This document shows positions 1 to 8,658 of a stretch of DNA of 64,000 nucleotides, one piece after another (within the stretch, counting starts at the first letter, position 1; every line of letters starts with the position of its first letter). The notes under the pieces were generated by a model. That model worked only from the letters and a program-made list of their open reading frames with translations, made no database searches and was not told the origin of the DNA. The DNA lies in the NCBI RefSeq assembly GCF_015351405.1, contig NZ_JADKMY010000001.1, positions 62,001 to 126,000 on the forward strand, in the 5' to 3' direction. Position numbers and translations under genes: made by a program. This DNA is from Corynebacterium suicordis DSM 45110. GTDB lineage: Bacteria > Actinomycetota > Actinomycetes > Mycobacteriales > Mycobacteriaceae.

Positions 1-426
1 TCCGAACACCGCCGCGTAGCTGGCCAGCGTCCACCACACCTCCATGCGGTCTTCCTGCATGAACCCCAGCGGCACGAACAATCCCGCCGCAAACGGTGGA
101 TAGATGAACCGGAATCCACTACGCGTGGGGAAATCATCGGAGTACAGGGCATTGCCGTCCATCAGCGCCTTGCCCGCATCCTGGAATACGCCCACATCCA
201 GCAGGAATGCGTTCAGCGCGTGCTCGATTCCCTCATTAGCGTGGTACACCAAGGAGTACAGTCCAGCGATCCAGATCAAAGGTGCGCACAGCTGCACCAA
301 CCGCGGCAGCTGCGGGAGCATCTGTGGAGTAAGCAGATTGCGCGATTGAGAGGGATTACGCGTGGGGAGAGCCATCTTTCGGCTCAGGGCACTGGCAAAG
401 TCCGAGCGCTGTGCATTGTCAGCCAT
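1..426 (-). CDS. GT87-family membrane glycosyltransferase, C-terminus outside window
   Basis: The minus frame is open from an ATG at 426 to the window edge (142 codons), so the 3' part is missing. After about 35 residues comes a hydrophobic segment (LIWIAGLYSLVYHANEG), then a loop with DVGVFQDAGKALMDGNALYS and FIYPPFAAGLFVPLGF. The same arrangement (DVYRIGAQRLLDGLDLYS, FTYPPIAALAFTPLTL) occurs in the protein at 31349-32587, so the two are paralogues. The family (GT87, formerly DUF2029) includes polyprenyl-phosphate-mannose-dependent mannosyltransferases such as PimE, which act on the outer face of the membrane. Function in lipoglycan or arabinogalactan assembly is inferred from family only. 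Confidence 0.75.
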   Translation of the reverse strand, partial: MADNAQRSDFASALSRKMALPTRNPSQSRNLLTPQMLPQLPRLVQLCAPLIWIAGLYSLVYHANEGIEHALNAFLLDVGVFQDAGKALMDGNALYSDDFPTRSGFRFIYPPFAAGLFVPLGFMQEDRMEVWWTLASYAAVFG

Positions 427-453
427 GCGTTCAAACTCTAGTGAGCGCGCATG

Positions 454-1326
454 CTACTTATCCAACTGCGCTGCCAACCAATCGGACACAATCGGCCAGA
501 GCTGCGCGTTCTTCGAACGGTAGAACCCCATGTGACCCACCGGGCCGTTCTCCGTGCCCTTGCCACATTCGATATCCCGCTTTTCCACATCAGCGGACGT
601 GGCCTGGTCCGTCAGCACGTCCACTGCTTTGCGGTTTGCCCAAAGGTCATCGGTGAAGACCAGCGACAGCAACGGGCCCGTAGCCTGGTTGAATCTTTGC
701 TTGAGGTCCAGGGTGGCGTCGTCAAAGAAATAGTTGCGCTTGCGCGTCCAACTCCCCCACTGGTTCATCACGCCCACGGGGATGGATTTGCCAATGCCCA
801 TCTTCTCCACGGGCACATATCCCAGGAATCGGGAGGTCAGCGGGGTTACCACGTTGAAGACAATTCCGATGCGCAAGCGTTCCGGCAGCGTGCTGATCAA
901 GCGAGTGATTCCCGCGTGCGCGGCCACCATCACCATCGCATGCACCTGCTGCTCGCGCTGGGTAGCGATCATCCCGTGCGCGCCCACTGAGTGCCCCACC
1001 GCGAGGATCTTCCGGTCCGGGTAGCGCTGCTTCATCCATTCGGTGGCGGCGGGGACATCGTTGAGAATCCACTGGGACATCAACATGTCCTTATCTTTGG
1101 CGTCCCCGGGCTGCTCGCTGAGTCCGGAACCGCGCAGGTCATAGATCAGCGTGGGCCAGCCGCGACTGGCAAGGTGCTCCGCGAACTTGGCGTAGAGGTG
1201 CTGATTGACCCCGGTTGCCGGGTGGAGGACTACGGCCGCGCGAGTATCTTCAACCTCAGCTTCAGGGAGAATGAGCTGGCCTGTGAGTTGATGGCCGTCG
1301 TCCGTGGTGATGGTGAGCTTATCCAT
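454..1326 (-). CDS. alpha/beta hydrolase
   Basis: About 290 residues, starting at MDKLTITTDDG. The open frame extends upstream to 1521, but those residues overlap the divergent gene and look non-coding. Seen: HPATG strand and loop near residue 35, DLRGSGLS near 65, the nucleophile elbow GHSVGAHG near residue 110, and a C-terminal VGHMGFY that probably carries the catalytic His. No signal peptide, so probably cytosolic. The upstream sequence has TATAAA about 20 bases before the start. Substrate unknown. A copy of the dispersed GGTGGCGTCG motif lies inside the gene at 713-722, antisense to it. Confidence 0.75.
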   Translation of the reverse strand: MDKLTITTDDGHQLTGQLILPEAEVEDTRAAVVLHPATGVNQHLYAKFAEHLASRGWPTLIYDLRGSGLSEQPGDAKDKDMLMSQWILNDVPAATEWMKQRYPDRKILAVGHSVGAHGMIATQREQQVHAMVMVAAHAGITRLISTLPERLRIGIVFNVVTPLTSRFLGYVPVEKMGIGKSIPVGVMNQWGSWTRKRNYFFDDATLDLKQRFNQATGPLLSLVFTDDLWANRKAVDVLTDQATSADVEKRDIECGKGTENGPVGHMGFYRSKNAQLWPIVSDWLAAQLDK

Positions 1327-1379
1327 AGCGCCCAAGGTTACATTTTTATATCCGACGCCACGCTCAAATAGGTAGACTG

Positions 1380-2171
1380 GTGCAAATGAAACTGCTTCAG
1401 AATCCCGGCACCGTACTGCGCGATGTGCAGAAGTCGATTGCCCGTTTGCCCCTGACTGCGACCTCGTGGGCAATGCAATCCCCAGAGCGCCTTCGTCGCA
1501 CCATGAACCTGTGGCCGCCACTGGCCGGTGGCGGCATCCGGATCACGGACATCAGCGAGGACTGGCGTCAAGCTCGAATTGAGATCAAGCTAGCACCGTG
1601 GAATGCCAACATGCACGGCGCGGTATTCGGTGGCACGCTCTACGCCATGACGGATTTCCTGTTCGGCACCATCATCGCCCGAGTGCTGGGCAAGGAATTC
1701 GAAGTGTGGACCCGCACGGGCACCTTCCAGTACCTGGCGCCCGGCCGCAACGGTGCGTATATGGAAGTGGAATTTGACCGAGAGATGGAGAAATGGGTGC
1801 GGGAGACCGTTGCCCAGGACGGTTACTGCAACGTCCCTTACACCTGCGTGATCAAGAACCGCGATGGATCAGTGGTGGGCATCGGCCAGCAGAGCCTGCA
1901 CGCTCGCCCTCGTGGTGGCGGTAAGCGTGCCGACGCCCCGCAGCAGGCAAAACACGCTAATGGCCTGGTGCTGGAATCATTGGCCACCACGCTGATCTGG
2001 CACGTGTTCAAGGATCGCCCAGATGTGCTGACGGTGCTGATGTCTGCGCAGCGTCGCATCCCTGATCCTCGCGATCAGATGCGCTTCGTGTGCCAGCAGG
2101 TGCTGGAGAAGTCCGATAAGACGCGGGAAGACCTGCTGGCGCTGGATATTCCGGAGGAATACCTTAGCTAG
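1380..2171 (+). CDS. DUF4442 hotdog-fold protein (thioesterase-like)
   Basis: 263 residues from GTG 1380; ATG 1386 is an alternative start. The middle (about residues 60-170) has the hotdog signature: WNANMHGAVFGGTLYAMTDF, then a strand with VWTRTGTFQYLAPG. This resembles the YiiD C-terminal / DUF4442 domain, which is related to acyl-CoA thioesterases. A C-terminal extension of about 85 residues has no recognisable domain. TAGACT at 1373-1378 sits just before the start with no Shine-Dalgarno sequence, so the message may be leaderless. Divergent from the hydrolase at 454-1326. Substrate unknown. Confidence 0.7.
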   Translation: MQMKLLQNPGTVLRDVQKSIARLPLTATSWAMQSPERLRRTMNLWPPLAGGGIRITDISEDWRQARIEIKLAPWNANMHGAVFGGTLYAMTDFLFGTIIARVLGKEFEVWTRTGTFQYLAPGRNGAYMEVEFDREMEKWVRETVAQDGYCNVPYTCVIKNRDGSVVGIGQQSLHARPRGGGKRADAPQQAKHANGLVLESLATTLIWHVFKDRPDVLTVLMSAQRRIPDPRDQMRFVCQQVLEKSDKTREDLLALDIPEEYLS

Positions 2172-2212
2172 TTTTTGAGGTGGATTAAGGTGCGCGCGAA
2201 ACCAGCGAAACC

Positions 2213-3202
2213 CTAGCCGCGCTCCTTGATCGCCGTGGCAGCAGCCGTCTGGCCTTGCGCCACTGACTGTGCCACTGATGCCATCGGCATGGGCAGCTCA
2301 GGCAGGTGAGCCATATCGCCCGCGGCGTACACCCCGGGCACAGAGGTGTGGCCGAACGGATCCACGCGCACACAACCGGAGCCGTTGAGCTCCAAGCCCA
2401 GTTGCTCCGCAAACGGGGCTCTTTGGCTCATCATTGGCATGATAAAAATGCCGCCGACCTCTATAGATTCTTCAGCGGATTCTTTAGTGGATTCCTCGGC
2501 GGACGCTCCCCCGATGGTCAAACGCAGCCCGTTTCCACTGGGCAAACGCTCCACGCGCTTCAGTTCTCCCTCGGTGATCCTCGCCCCCAGAGCACCCAAA
2601 GCCTCTCGGTCAGCGTCCGCCAGAGGTGTGTTGTCCTGAATCACCACCAGCTCAGACGCGATCGGTTTCACCATTGGGCCAACATGCGGGGCAACCATTC
2701 CGCCCAGCAGGGCGATGGGCTGGCCCGCGAACTCATGCGCGTGGCACAGCGGGCATTGCGCAGCTAATGTGCCCCACACCTCGGCAAGACCCGGAACATC
2801 TGGGACTTCATCGCGCAGACCAGTGGCCAGCACCACGGCATTGGCCAGTACCGAATCACCGTTGTCCAAGGTCAGTTCGAATCGAGGCAACTCGGTGGGA
2901 GCTGATGAGTGTGGCGTCGAATCCAAAGAAGACCCACCAACCTGCGCAATTTCAACCACCGCAGCGGATGCAAAAGACACGGTCTCATAATCTTCAACCT
3001 GCGCGCGCACTTGGCGGCGAAAGTCAGCGGGTGCAGCGCCATCGAAGCCAGCCATGTTGTGCATGTGCTCCACGGGGGCGTTGCGGTACTCGCTGGAATC
3101 GAACACGATCGCCTCGCGGTGCATGCGGCCCAGCGTGAGGCCGGCCTGCAAACCTGCAGGTCCGCCACCAATCACGGCAATTTGAATTTCTCGAACGCTC
3201 AT
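2213..3202 (-). CDS. thioredoxin-reductase-like FAD/NAD(P) oxidoreductase
   Basis: About 329 residues. ATG 3202 is preferred because GAAGG lies 8-10 bases upstream. The N-terminus has the FAD-binding IAVIGGGPAGLQAGL; CPLCHAHE near residue 140 is in the position of the redox-active cysteine pair of thioredoxin reductases; the C-terminus has GVYAAGDMAHLPELPM, the second FAD contact. Proteins with CPxCH at this site are often annotated as thioredoxin reductases but need not reduce thioredoxin. A separate canonical trxB exists at 59267-60280, so this is a paralogue of unknown partner. The acidic stretch around residues 230-250 (EESTKESAEESIE) is probably a loop insertion. Confidence 0.8.
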   Translation of the reverse strand: MSVREIQIAVIGGGPAGLQAGLTLGRMHREAIVFDSSEYRNAPVEHMHNMAGFDGAAPADFRRQVRAQVEDYETVSFASAAVVEIAQVGGSSLDSTPHSSAPTELPRFELTLDNGDSVLANAVVLATGLRDEVPDVPGLAEVWGTLAAQCPLCHAHEFAGQPIALLGGMVAPHVGPMVKPIASELVVIQDNTPLADADREALGALGARITEGELKRVERLPSGNGLRLTIGGASAEESTKESAEESIEVGGIFIMPMMSQRAPFAEQLGLELNGSGCVRVDPFGHTSVPGVYAAGDMAHLPELPMPMASVAQSVAQGQTAAATAIKERG

Positions 3203-3303
3203 CGTTTCTACCTTCATCCCGCCGTTAGTTGGTTCCCAAGAGTCCCCACAATACAAAAAGTGCGCCCCAACTGGAGCGCGCTTCATCAAGAGTTCGAACG
3301 GTT

Positions 3304-3945
3304 TTAGCGCTGGTAACGCACGTCCGCAGCCTCAATGCGCGGGCGGGACGCATAGGCGGTCATGGCGGTGGCCACGATACCGGTCAGGGTGATCAGCGTG
3401 CGCCAATCGCCATCCAGCAATCCACCGAGCAACACCCAGACGATGGCTGCCACCACGGCAAGGGCGATCACCGCGAGGCCAAAGAGGTGCTCATTTCCGG
3501 TGCCCACAACTGGGATATAGAGCAGGCCGGCAAGCACGCCCACGATGCCCGCGATCAGGCCAATCACCACTGCGGTGCCTACGCCACCGGCGCTGGTGCC
3601 CGCGAATTGGCTGAGCAGCAGATCCACCACGAACACCGCAGCGAAGGTCACGGCTGCGGAGAGCACGCCGAGCACCACCAGGTTCACGATGACCTTCTGT
3701 GCCTCAAAGCGGCCAGCGATCAAACCGGACTTTTCCTTGCCGCCCCAGTTCTGTTCACCCTGGATATGCTGCGGGTTCCGCTGCCCGGGATGCCCGGGGT
3801 TGCCCTGGTAACCCTGCGGGCTCTGCGCATAGCCCGGCTGCTGCCCATATCCGGAGCTCTGGCCATAACCCGGCTCGGTGTAGCCCGGCTGGGTAGGCCG
3901 GAACTGACGAGTCTGGTCATCGTTGTAGTCATGTGGATTGCTCAT
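3304..3945 (-). CDS. membrane protein with Gly/Tyr/Gln/Pro-rich N-terminus
   Basis: 213 residues. The first 65 are low-complexity (PGYTEPGYGQSSGYGQQPGY and similar), followed by about four hydrophobic segments (from about residues 82, 120, 153 and 187). AAAGGG precedes the ATG. This layout, a disordered repetitive cytosolic tail plus a small membrane domain, is common in actinobacterial envelope proteins, but no named family was recognised. Function unknown. Confidence 0.75.
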   Translation of the reverse strand: MSNPHDYNDDQTRQFRPTQPGYTEPGYGQSSGYGQQPGYAQSPQGYQGNPGHPGQRNPQHIQGEQNWGGKEKSGLIAGRFEAQKVIVNLVVLGVLSAAVTFAAVFVVDLLLSQFAGTSAGGVGTAVVIGLIAGIVGVLAGLLYIPVVGTGNEHLFGLAVIALAVVAAIVWVLLGGLLDGDWRTLITLTGIVATAMTAYASRPRIEAADVRYQR

Positions 3946-4123
3946 GATTTATCCCTTTCATTTCGCGATGCCGCACGGCGATCGACTTCCCGCACGGTGT
4001 TGGACACCACGTACCAGTTCTGATGCTACAGACAATATGTACGAGTTCCGCGCCATTTTCCCTGCAGGAACGGACCGATTTCCCGCAAACGCACCCCACA
4101 CGCACTGCAAACACCATGCAAAA

Positions 4124-4163
4124 GCGCCCAAACCATGGGGTTCATCGCTCATGGTTTGGGCGC
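4124..4163 (-). terminator. Rho-independent terminator of the rpf gene
   Basis: Inverted repeat with 14-base arms (GCGCCCAAACCATG) around a 12-base loop. On the minus strand the stem is followed by TTTT, as expected for an intrinsic terminator downstream of the gene ending at 4206. The rest of the gap 3946-4205 holds the leader of the gene at 3304-3945 and nothing else recognised. Confidence 0.75.
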
Positions 4164-4205
4164 ATCCTCAAGCACGAAGGTGCTCAAGTCACAGGCTCAC
4201 CTGCT

Positions 4206-4739
<534 letters not shown>

Positions 4740-4759
4740 TTATTTCTTGATAGAATCGT

Positions 4760-4765
4760 TATAAT
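4760..4765 (+). promoter_or_regulatory. -10 element (TATAAT) of the DUF1707 gene
   Basis: Perfect TATAAT 31 bases before the start codon at 4797. TAGAAT at 4751-4756 is an alternative. No good -35 is visible at 17-base spacing, as is common in corynebacteria. Confidence 0.55.
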
Positions 4766-4796
4766 TCAGAAAATTTTTGAGAGGTAGCTCACAGCC

Positions 4797-5342
4797 ATGG
4801 ATAACTCATCCGAAATGCGCATTGGAAATCCAGAGCGCTCCCGCGCTATCGACCTGCTCTCAGAACGCTTCGCGGACGGCTACCTCGACATGAACGAGTT
4901 CGAGGATCGCACCGGCAAGGCTTCTCAGGCCACCTTCAAGTCTGAGCTGGATGCCCTCTTCACTGATCTTCCCGCGAGCACCCCTACAGGCACCTCATCA
5001 AACGCCACTTCCGGTGCTAGATCCACTCACCAGATCTCCCCAATTGACGCGGAACGCGAACTCCAGGAGGTACGACGCAAAGGCAAGCTGGTCTACGCCA
5101 TCGATTTCGTCCTCTGGACCGGGGCAATCATCATCATGCTCATCGGCATCTTCACGAATTTCACTGATAATTGGTGGATCGTCTTTCCGGTAGCCGGCAT
5201 CGGTTCCTGGGCATCCCGGGCAATCATTGGCTTGGATGACACCGATGAGGAGATCTACGAAAAGCTCGAGAAGCAGCACAAAGACGAACGACGGAAGCGC
5301 ATCGAGCAGGCAATCGAACGCAAGCGCGAGCTGGGCCAATAA
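4797..5342 (+). CDS. DUF1707 / 2TM-domain membrane protein
   Basis: 181 residues, with GAGAGG before the ATG. Residues 1-60 (MRIGNPERSRAIDLLSERFA, then DGYLDMNEFEDRTGKA) are a typical DUF1707 domain, a short helical module at the N-terminus of many actinobacterial membrane proteins. Two hydrophobic segments at about 100-120 and 125-145 are followed by a charged C-terminal helix (KLEKQHKDERRKRIEQ). The charged ends are probably cytosolic. Function unknown. Confidence 0.75.
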   Translation: MDNSSEMRIGNPERSRAIDLLSERFADGYLDMNEFEDRTGKASQATFKSELDALFTDLPASTPTGTSSNATSGARSTHQISPIDAERELQEVRRKGKLVYAIDFVLWTGAIIIMLIGIFTNFTDNWWIVFPVAGIGSWASRAIIGLDDTDEEIYEKLEKQHKDERRKRIEQAIERKRELGQ

Positions 5343-5364
5343 CGCTTTAATCTCTCAATCCCCA

Positions 5365-5400
5365 CCCCCGTATTGGAATCTATTTTCAATACGGGGGTTT
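5365..5400 (+). terminator. Rho-independent terminator after the DUF1707 gene
   Basis: Perfect 11-base arms (CCCCCGTATTG / CAATACGGGGG) with an 11-base loop, followed by TTT. Confidence 0.85.
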
Positions 5401-5423
5401 CTCGTTCTATCCTCCCTTTTAGT

Positions 5424-5438
5424 TGAACATTGATTTCA
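5424..5438 (+). promoter_or_regulatory. possible Zur-type operator before aztD
   Basis: TGAACATTGATTTCA, an inverted repeat (TGAA...TTCA) 18 bases before the GTG start. It resembles the TGA-N-AATGATTNTCA type of Fur/Zur box, allowing one shift. The call depends on the downstream gene being a zinc chaperone and is inference. Confidence 0.3.
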
Positions 5439-5456
5439 TTAAGGGAGTTGAATCTC

Positions 5457-6761
5457 GTGAACACCCAGCGCACCCGCCATCCGCACACCCCAATCCGGCT
5501 CATCGCCGCGCTCGCTACCACCGGCCTCGCCCTCACCGCGTGCTCCACCGAAACCGCCAACCCAGGCAATAACGAAACCGGAAGCGCGAGTGTGGCGTCG
5601 AAAGAAAAGAAGGAGCAAACGCCACCCGAAGAAACCGCTGGACCCACCCCGCGCCTGGTCACCACCTATGACGGCGGCCTCCTCGCCCTCGATGCCAACA
5701 CCCTCAAAGTGCTCGACCGCACCGAACTCGAAGGCTTCAACCGCCTCAATCCTCTCGGCGATGGCCACAGCCTCCTGGTCTCCACGAAGGAGGGTTTTCG
5801 TGTCTTCGACGCCGGCTCCTGGACCGAACCGCATGGCGACCACACCCACAGCTACAAGACCAAGCCGCTGCTGACGGACATCCTCTATCCAGCCACGAAG
5901 CCTGGTCACGTGGTGCATTCCGGTGGACGCACGCTGATTTTCGGCGATGACGATGGTTCGATCCAGGAGCTGAAGACTGCTGGTTTTGCCAGCGGGTACA
6001 AGTTGGGCACGTCGCCCCGAACTGCGGCGAAGCACAACGTCACGCCACATCACGGAGTTGCTGTGCCGCTTCCCGATGGTGGAATGCTGCGCACCGACGG
6101 CACCGAAGATGAGCGGCACACCGTGCTGGCGCTGAATAAGGACGGCAGGGAGATCGCCAAGAGTGAGAAGTGCCCGGGTGTGCACGGCGAGGCTATTGCC
6201 GCAGGTGGAGCGGTGACTGTGGGTTGCCAGGACGGGATTCTGATCTATCGGGATGGGAAGTTCCAGAAGGTTGATTCGCCCGCGGGTTACGGGCGGATCG
6301 GCAACCAGGCGGGTAGCGAGGAATCCGCGGTGGTGCTGGGTGACTACAAGGCGGATAAGGCTGCGGCGGATCGCGAGGAGCTGGAACGGCCAACCCATGT
6401 GACGCTCACCGATACTTCTACTGGTCAGATGAAGGTGGTGGATGTGAAGGCGTCCTATAGTTTCCGCTCGCTGGGGCGCGGTCCGGCTGGGGAGGCGCTG
6501 GTGCTGGGTACCGACGGCATGCTGCGCAAGCTCGATCCCGCGACCGGCGCGATCACCGGTGAGTATCCGGTGGTGAAGGCATGGCAGGAATCCAAGACAT
6601 GGCAGGATCCGCGACCCACGCTATTTGTGCAGGATGGCTACGCTTTTGTGACTGAGCCAGCAACGAAGATGATCCACAAGGTGGACATCGCGACGGGCAC
6701 GATTGTGCAGTCGGCTGAGCTGCTGGAAACCCCGAACGAGCTCAGCGGTGTGGAGGGTTAG
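5457..6761 (+). CDS. aztD: AztD-like zinc metallochaperone lipoprotein
   Basis: 434 residues from GTG 5457, with AAGGGAG 9 bases upstream. The lipobox LTAC near residue 29 marks an exported lipoprotein. The mature protein looks like a beta-propeller with the histidine clusters of AztD: HGDHTHSY, PGHVVHSGGR, HHGVAVPLPDGG and CPGVHGEA, with a second Cys 12 residues after the last cluster that could form a disulfide. AztD proteins bind zinc outside the membrane and pass it to the ABC-transporter binding protein AztC. No aztABC genes are in the window, so the partner is elsewhere or different. A copy of the GTGGCGTCGAAAG motif lies in the linker after the lipobox and encodes VASKE. Confidence 0.7.
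   Translation: MNTQRTRHPHTPIRLIAALATTGLALTACSTETANPGNNETGSASVASKEKKEQTPPEETAGPTPRLVTTYDGGLLALDANTLKVLDRTELEGFNRLNPLGDGHSLLVSTKEGFRVFDAGSWTEPHGDHTHSYKTKPLLTDILYPATKPGHVVHSGGRTLIFGDDDGSIQELKTAGFASGYKLGTSPRTAAKHNVTPHHGVAVPLPDGGMLRTDGTEDERHTVLALNKDGREIAKSEKCPGVHGEAIAAGGAVTVGCQDGILIYRDGKFQKVDSPAGYGRIGNQAGSEESAVVLGDYKADKAAADREELERPTHVTLTDTSTGQMKVVDVKASYSFRSLGRGPAGEALVLGTDGMLRKLDPATGAITGEYPVVKAWQESKTWQDPRPTLFVQDGYAFVTEPATKMIHKVDIATGTIVQSAELLETPNELSGVEG
5594..5603 (+). repeat. dispersed GGCGTCGAAA motif, exact copy
   Basis: Reads TGTGGCGTCGAAAGAAAAG, inside the unstructured linker of the AztD-like lipoprotein. Confidence 0.7.
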
Positions 6762-6833
6762 GTTTCCTGCACCCGTTGGGACGCACGACCCACGGCACTT
6801 GCCGCATCCCAAAGCCACCCCGGGACGTCGAAA

Positions 6834-6924
6834 ATGTCGCATTGAACCCGTTTTCTGCATTCCCAGTTCTCGCGACCTGCGGTTTTCCGAGGCCGAAATG
6901 CAAAAAACGGGGTGAATGCGACAT
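6834..6924. repeat. palindromic element A (91 bases)
   Basis: Arms ATGTCGCATTGAACCCGTTT and the inverted ACGGGGTGAATGCGACAT enclose a core containing CGCGACCTGCGGTTTTCC. The same core occurs in the three elements at 38184-38497. It lies between two convergent genes. Confidence 0.75.
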
Positions 6925-6936
6925 CACCCCGTTTTT
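6903..6936. terminator. bidirectional terminator sharing one arm with element A
   Basis: Perfect 12-base arms AAAAACGGGGTG / CACCCCGTTTTT with a 10-base loop. It works in both directions for the convergent genes ending at 6761 and 6988. Its left arm is also part of the right arm of palindrome A, so the two hairpins exclude each other. Confidence 0.8.
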
Positions 6937-6987
6937 AATGGCCGTAAGACGGCCCGCGCTCAGCAACCAGCGCTCAGCGCGTTGAAC

Positions 6988-7683
6988 CTAGATCTTGCGA
7001 GAATTACCTGGCCACTGAGTGGTCGGCGCATCTGGATCGATGCCCCGCCCGGAGTTCAGGCCACTCGTGCGATCAGTACCTGCGAAGTCAGCATCCGCAG
7101 CATTGCGCGCGGAAGGAGAGGTAGAAGCAGAAGGAGTGTGGGAATCCAGCTTGGCAGGGGAATCAGTGACGGGAGAGTAATCGCCCGCGGGAGCCGCGCC
7201 GGTAGCTGGGGCAGCCACCATCATCTTGGATTCCTTGGCCTGGCGACGACGACGCAATGGCGTCATCAGCAAGTAATCCAAAGAGATACGGCCAGCGCCT
7301 GCACCCGCCAATGCCAAGCCAGCAGCGCCGATCACCGCGACCAGCTCCCAGCCGCCATCGGATACGAACACGCCACCATCGCGGTGTGCGAACCAGAAAG
7401 CGCCCAACATCTGCACAAACATGATCGGTCCCACCAGGCGCACCAGCAGGCCGATGATCAGCAGCACGCCACCGATCAGCTCAAAATATGTCGCGATCTG
7501 TGCGGAGAGCTCTGGGTAAGGAACTCCCATGCCGTCGAAGCTCTTGCCCGTGCCTTCGATTTTCCAGTCGTTGTACTTCTGCCATCCATGAGCGATCAGC
7601 ACCACGCCAAGGATGACGCGCGCGATCAGTAAGGAGATACCCCTAAGAAAAGTCATGCCCGCCACAATACCGGCGAACGTCAT
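6988..7683 (-). CDS. DoxX-family membrane protein
   Basis: About 231 residues. The start at 7683 overlaps the stop of the upstream gene as ATGA, suggesting translational coupling; ATG 7656 is an alternative. Four hydrophobic segments in the first 150 residues include ISLLIARVILGVVLIAHGWQ, the usual DoxX opening, and IATYFELIGGVLLIIGLLVR. The last 75 residues are polar, Ser/Pro-rich and probably disordered. DoxX proteins have been linked to thiosulfate oxidation and, in mycobacteria, to a membrane oxidoreductase complex. The role here is unknown. Confidence 0.8.
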   Translation of the reverse strand: MTFAGIVAGMTFLRGISLLIARVILGVVLIAHGWQKYNDWKIEGTGKSFDGMGVPYPELSAQIATYFELIGGVLLIIGLLVRLVGPIMFVQMLGAFWFAHRDGGVFVSDGGWELVAVIGAAGLALAGAGAGRISLDYLLMTPLRRRRQAKESKMMVAAPATGAAPAGDYSPVTDSPAKLDSHTPSASTSPSARNAADADFAGTDRTSGLNSGRGIDPDAPTTQWPGNSRKI

Positions 7684-8627
7684 GCAGGGAACTGCAGCTC
7701 CCATTTCTGCAGGTCATGGCGCTCAGCCAGCTCGCGATACATCGCCGTTTGCTTCAGCGCAGACTCCAGCATGCTGGACGTCTTCATCCTCTCCCATCCC
7801 ATTGACCATGTTATTTTCGACGCCACCTCTCGGTCACTCATCTCCCCATCCAGCGCGAGGATATTCCGCACCTCATGGGCTCTCTGGAGGACGTGTTGGG
7901 CGGTCTGCTGGCGTCGGGAATGAAGGTTTGTAAACGCAAAGCCGTGACCGGGGAGCACGCGATAATCATCGAATTCGGCCAGCTTGACCAGCGAGTTCAA
8001 GTAATCGGCGATGGGGTTCGAGGTCGGCGGGCTCACGCTCAGGCCGATGCCGGGGAAGATGGTGGGGAGGATTTGATCAGCGCAGATGAGGATCTGCTGC
8101 TCGCGATCGGCCAGACAAATGTGGCCGTCGGTGTGGCCTGGGGTGTGGATGACCTCGAAGGGGAAATCGTCGATGGGGTCGCCCTCGTGAAGTAGCTGGT
8201 CAGGCTCATTTTTCGGAAAGAACCAGCGAGGTTCGGCGGCTTGGATGCTCTGCCATTCCAGGGCGCTCATCAAGAGGCGGGCGCCTGCAGCCTGGGCCAC
8301 GGCCTCCGCGGCACCCAGGTGATCGGGGTGTGCGTGGGTGGCGATGACCTGGGAAATGTCCTGCAGTGAGGCGTCGCGCTGGTGGAGGAATTCCTCAAGA
8401 GGTTCGACGATGCTGCCGTGCGCGTCATCGCGATCCGGCCAACCTGGGTCCACCACGGTGATCCCGCGCTCGCCGAAGTGCACCAGCGAATAGACGAAGG
8501 ACATGGCGCCCTCCCCCGGCATGGGCACGGCGCGCATCCAGAGCTCAGCGCCGGGGATAAGGATCGGCTGCGGGAGCTGCTCGGCGAGAGCGGCCTCGGC
8601 TTGGGAGGGAAACAGTGGCGTACACAC
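7680..8627 (-). CDS. metallo-beta-lactamase-fold hydrolase
   Basis: 315 residues from GTG 8627, with GTGGAG 4-5 bases upstream. The motif THAHPDHLG near residue 97 and the downstream TPGHTDGH, ICADQ and LPGHGF supply the metal ligands of the MBL fold. The C-terminal 80 residues are helical (YRELAERHDLQKWELQFP). Similar to hydrolases of the glyoxalase II / LACTB2 type; substrate unknown. First gene of a two-gene unit with DoxX. A fragment of its 5' end is repeated at 9214-9450. Confidence 0.85.
   Translation of the reverse strand: MCTPLFPSQAEAALAEQLPQPILIPGAELWMRAVPMPGEGAMSFVYSLVHFGERGITVVDPGWPDRDDAHGSIVEPLEEFLHQRDASLQDISQVIATHAHPDHLGAAEAVAQAAGARLLMSALEWQSIQAAEPRWFFPKNEPDQLLHEGDPIDDFPFEVIHTPGHTDGHICLADREQQILICADQILPTIFPGIGLSVSPPTSNPIADYLNSLVKLAEFDDYRVLPGHGFAFTNLHSRRQQTAQHVLQRAHEVRNILALDGEMSDREVASKITWSMGWERMKTSSMLESALKQTAMYRELAERHDLQKWELQFPA
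7815..7824 (-). repeat. dispersed GGCGTCGAAA motif, exact copy
   Basis: Reads GAGAGGTGGCGTCGAAAATA on the minus strand, in the coding sense of the MBL-fold gene (encodes VASKIT). It shares the extended GAGAGGTGGCGTCG with the copies at 30926 and 25955. Confidence 0.7.
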
Positions 8628-8658
8628 GATGCTCCACTGTAGTCAGGCGGGTTTGAGC

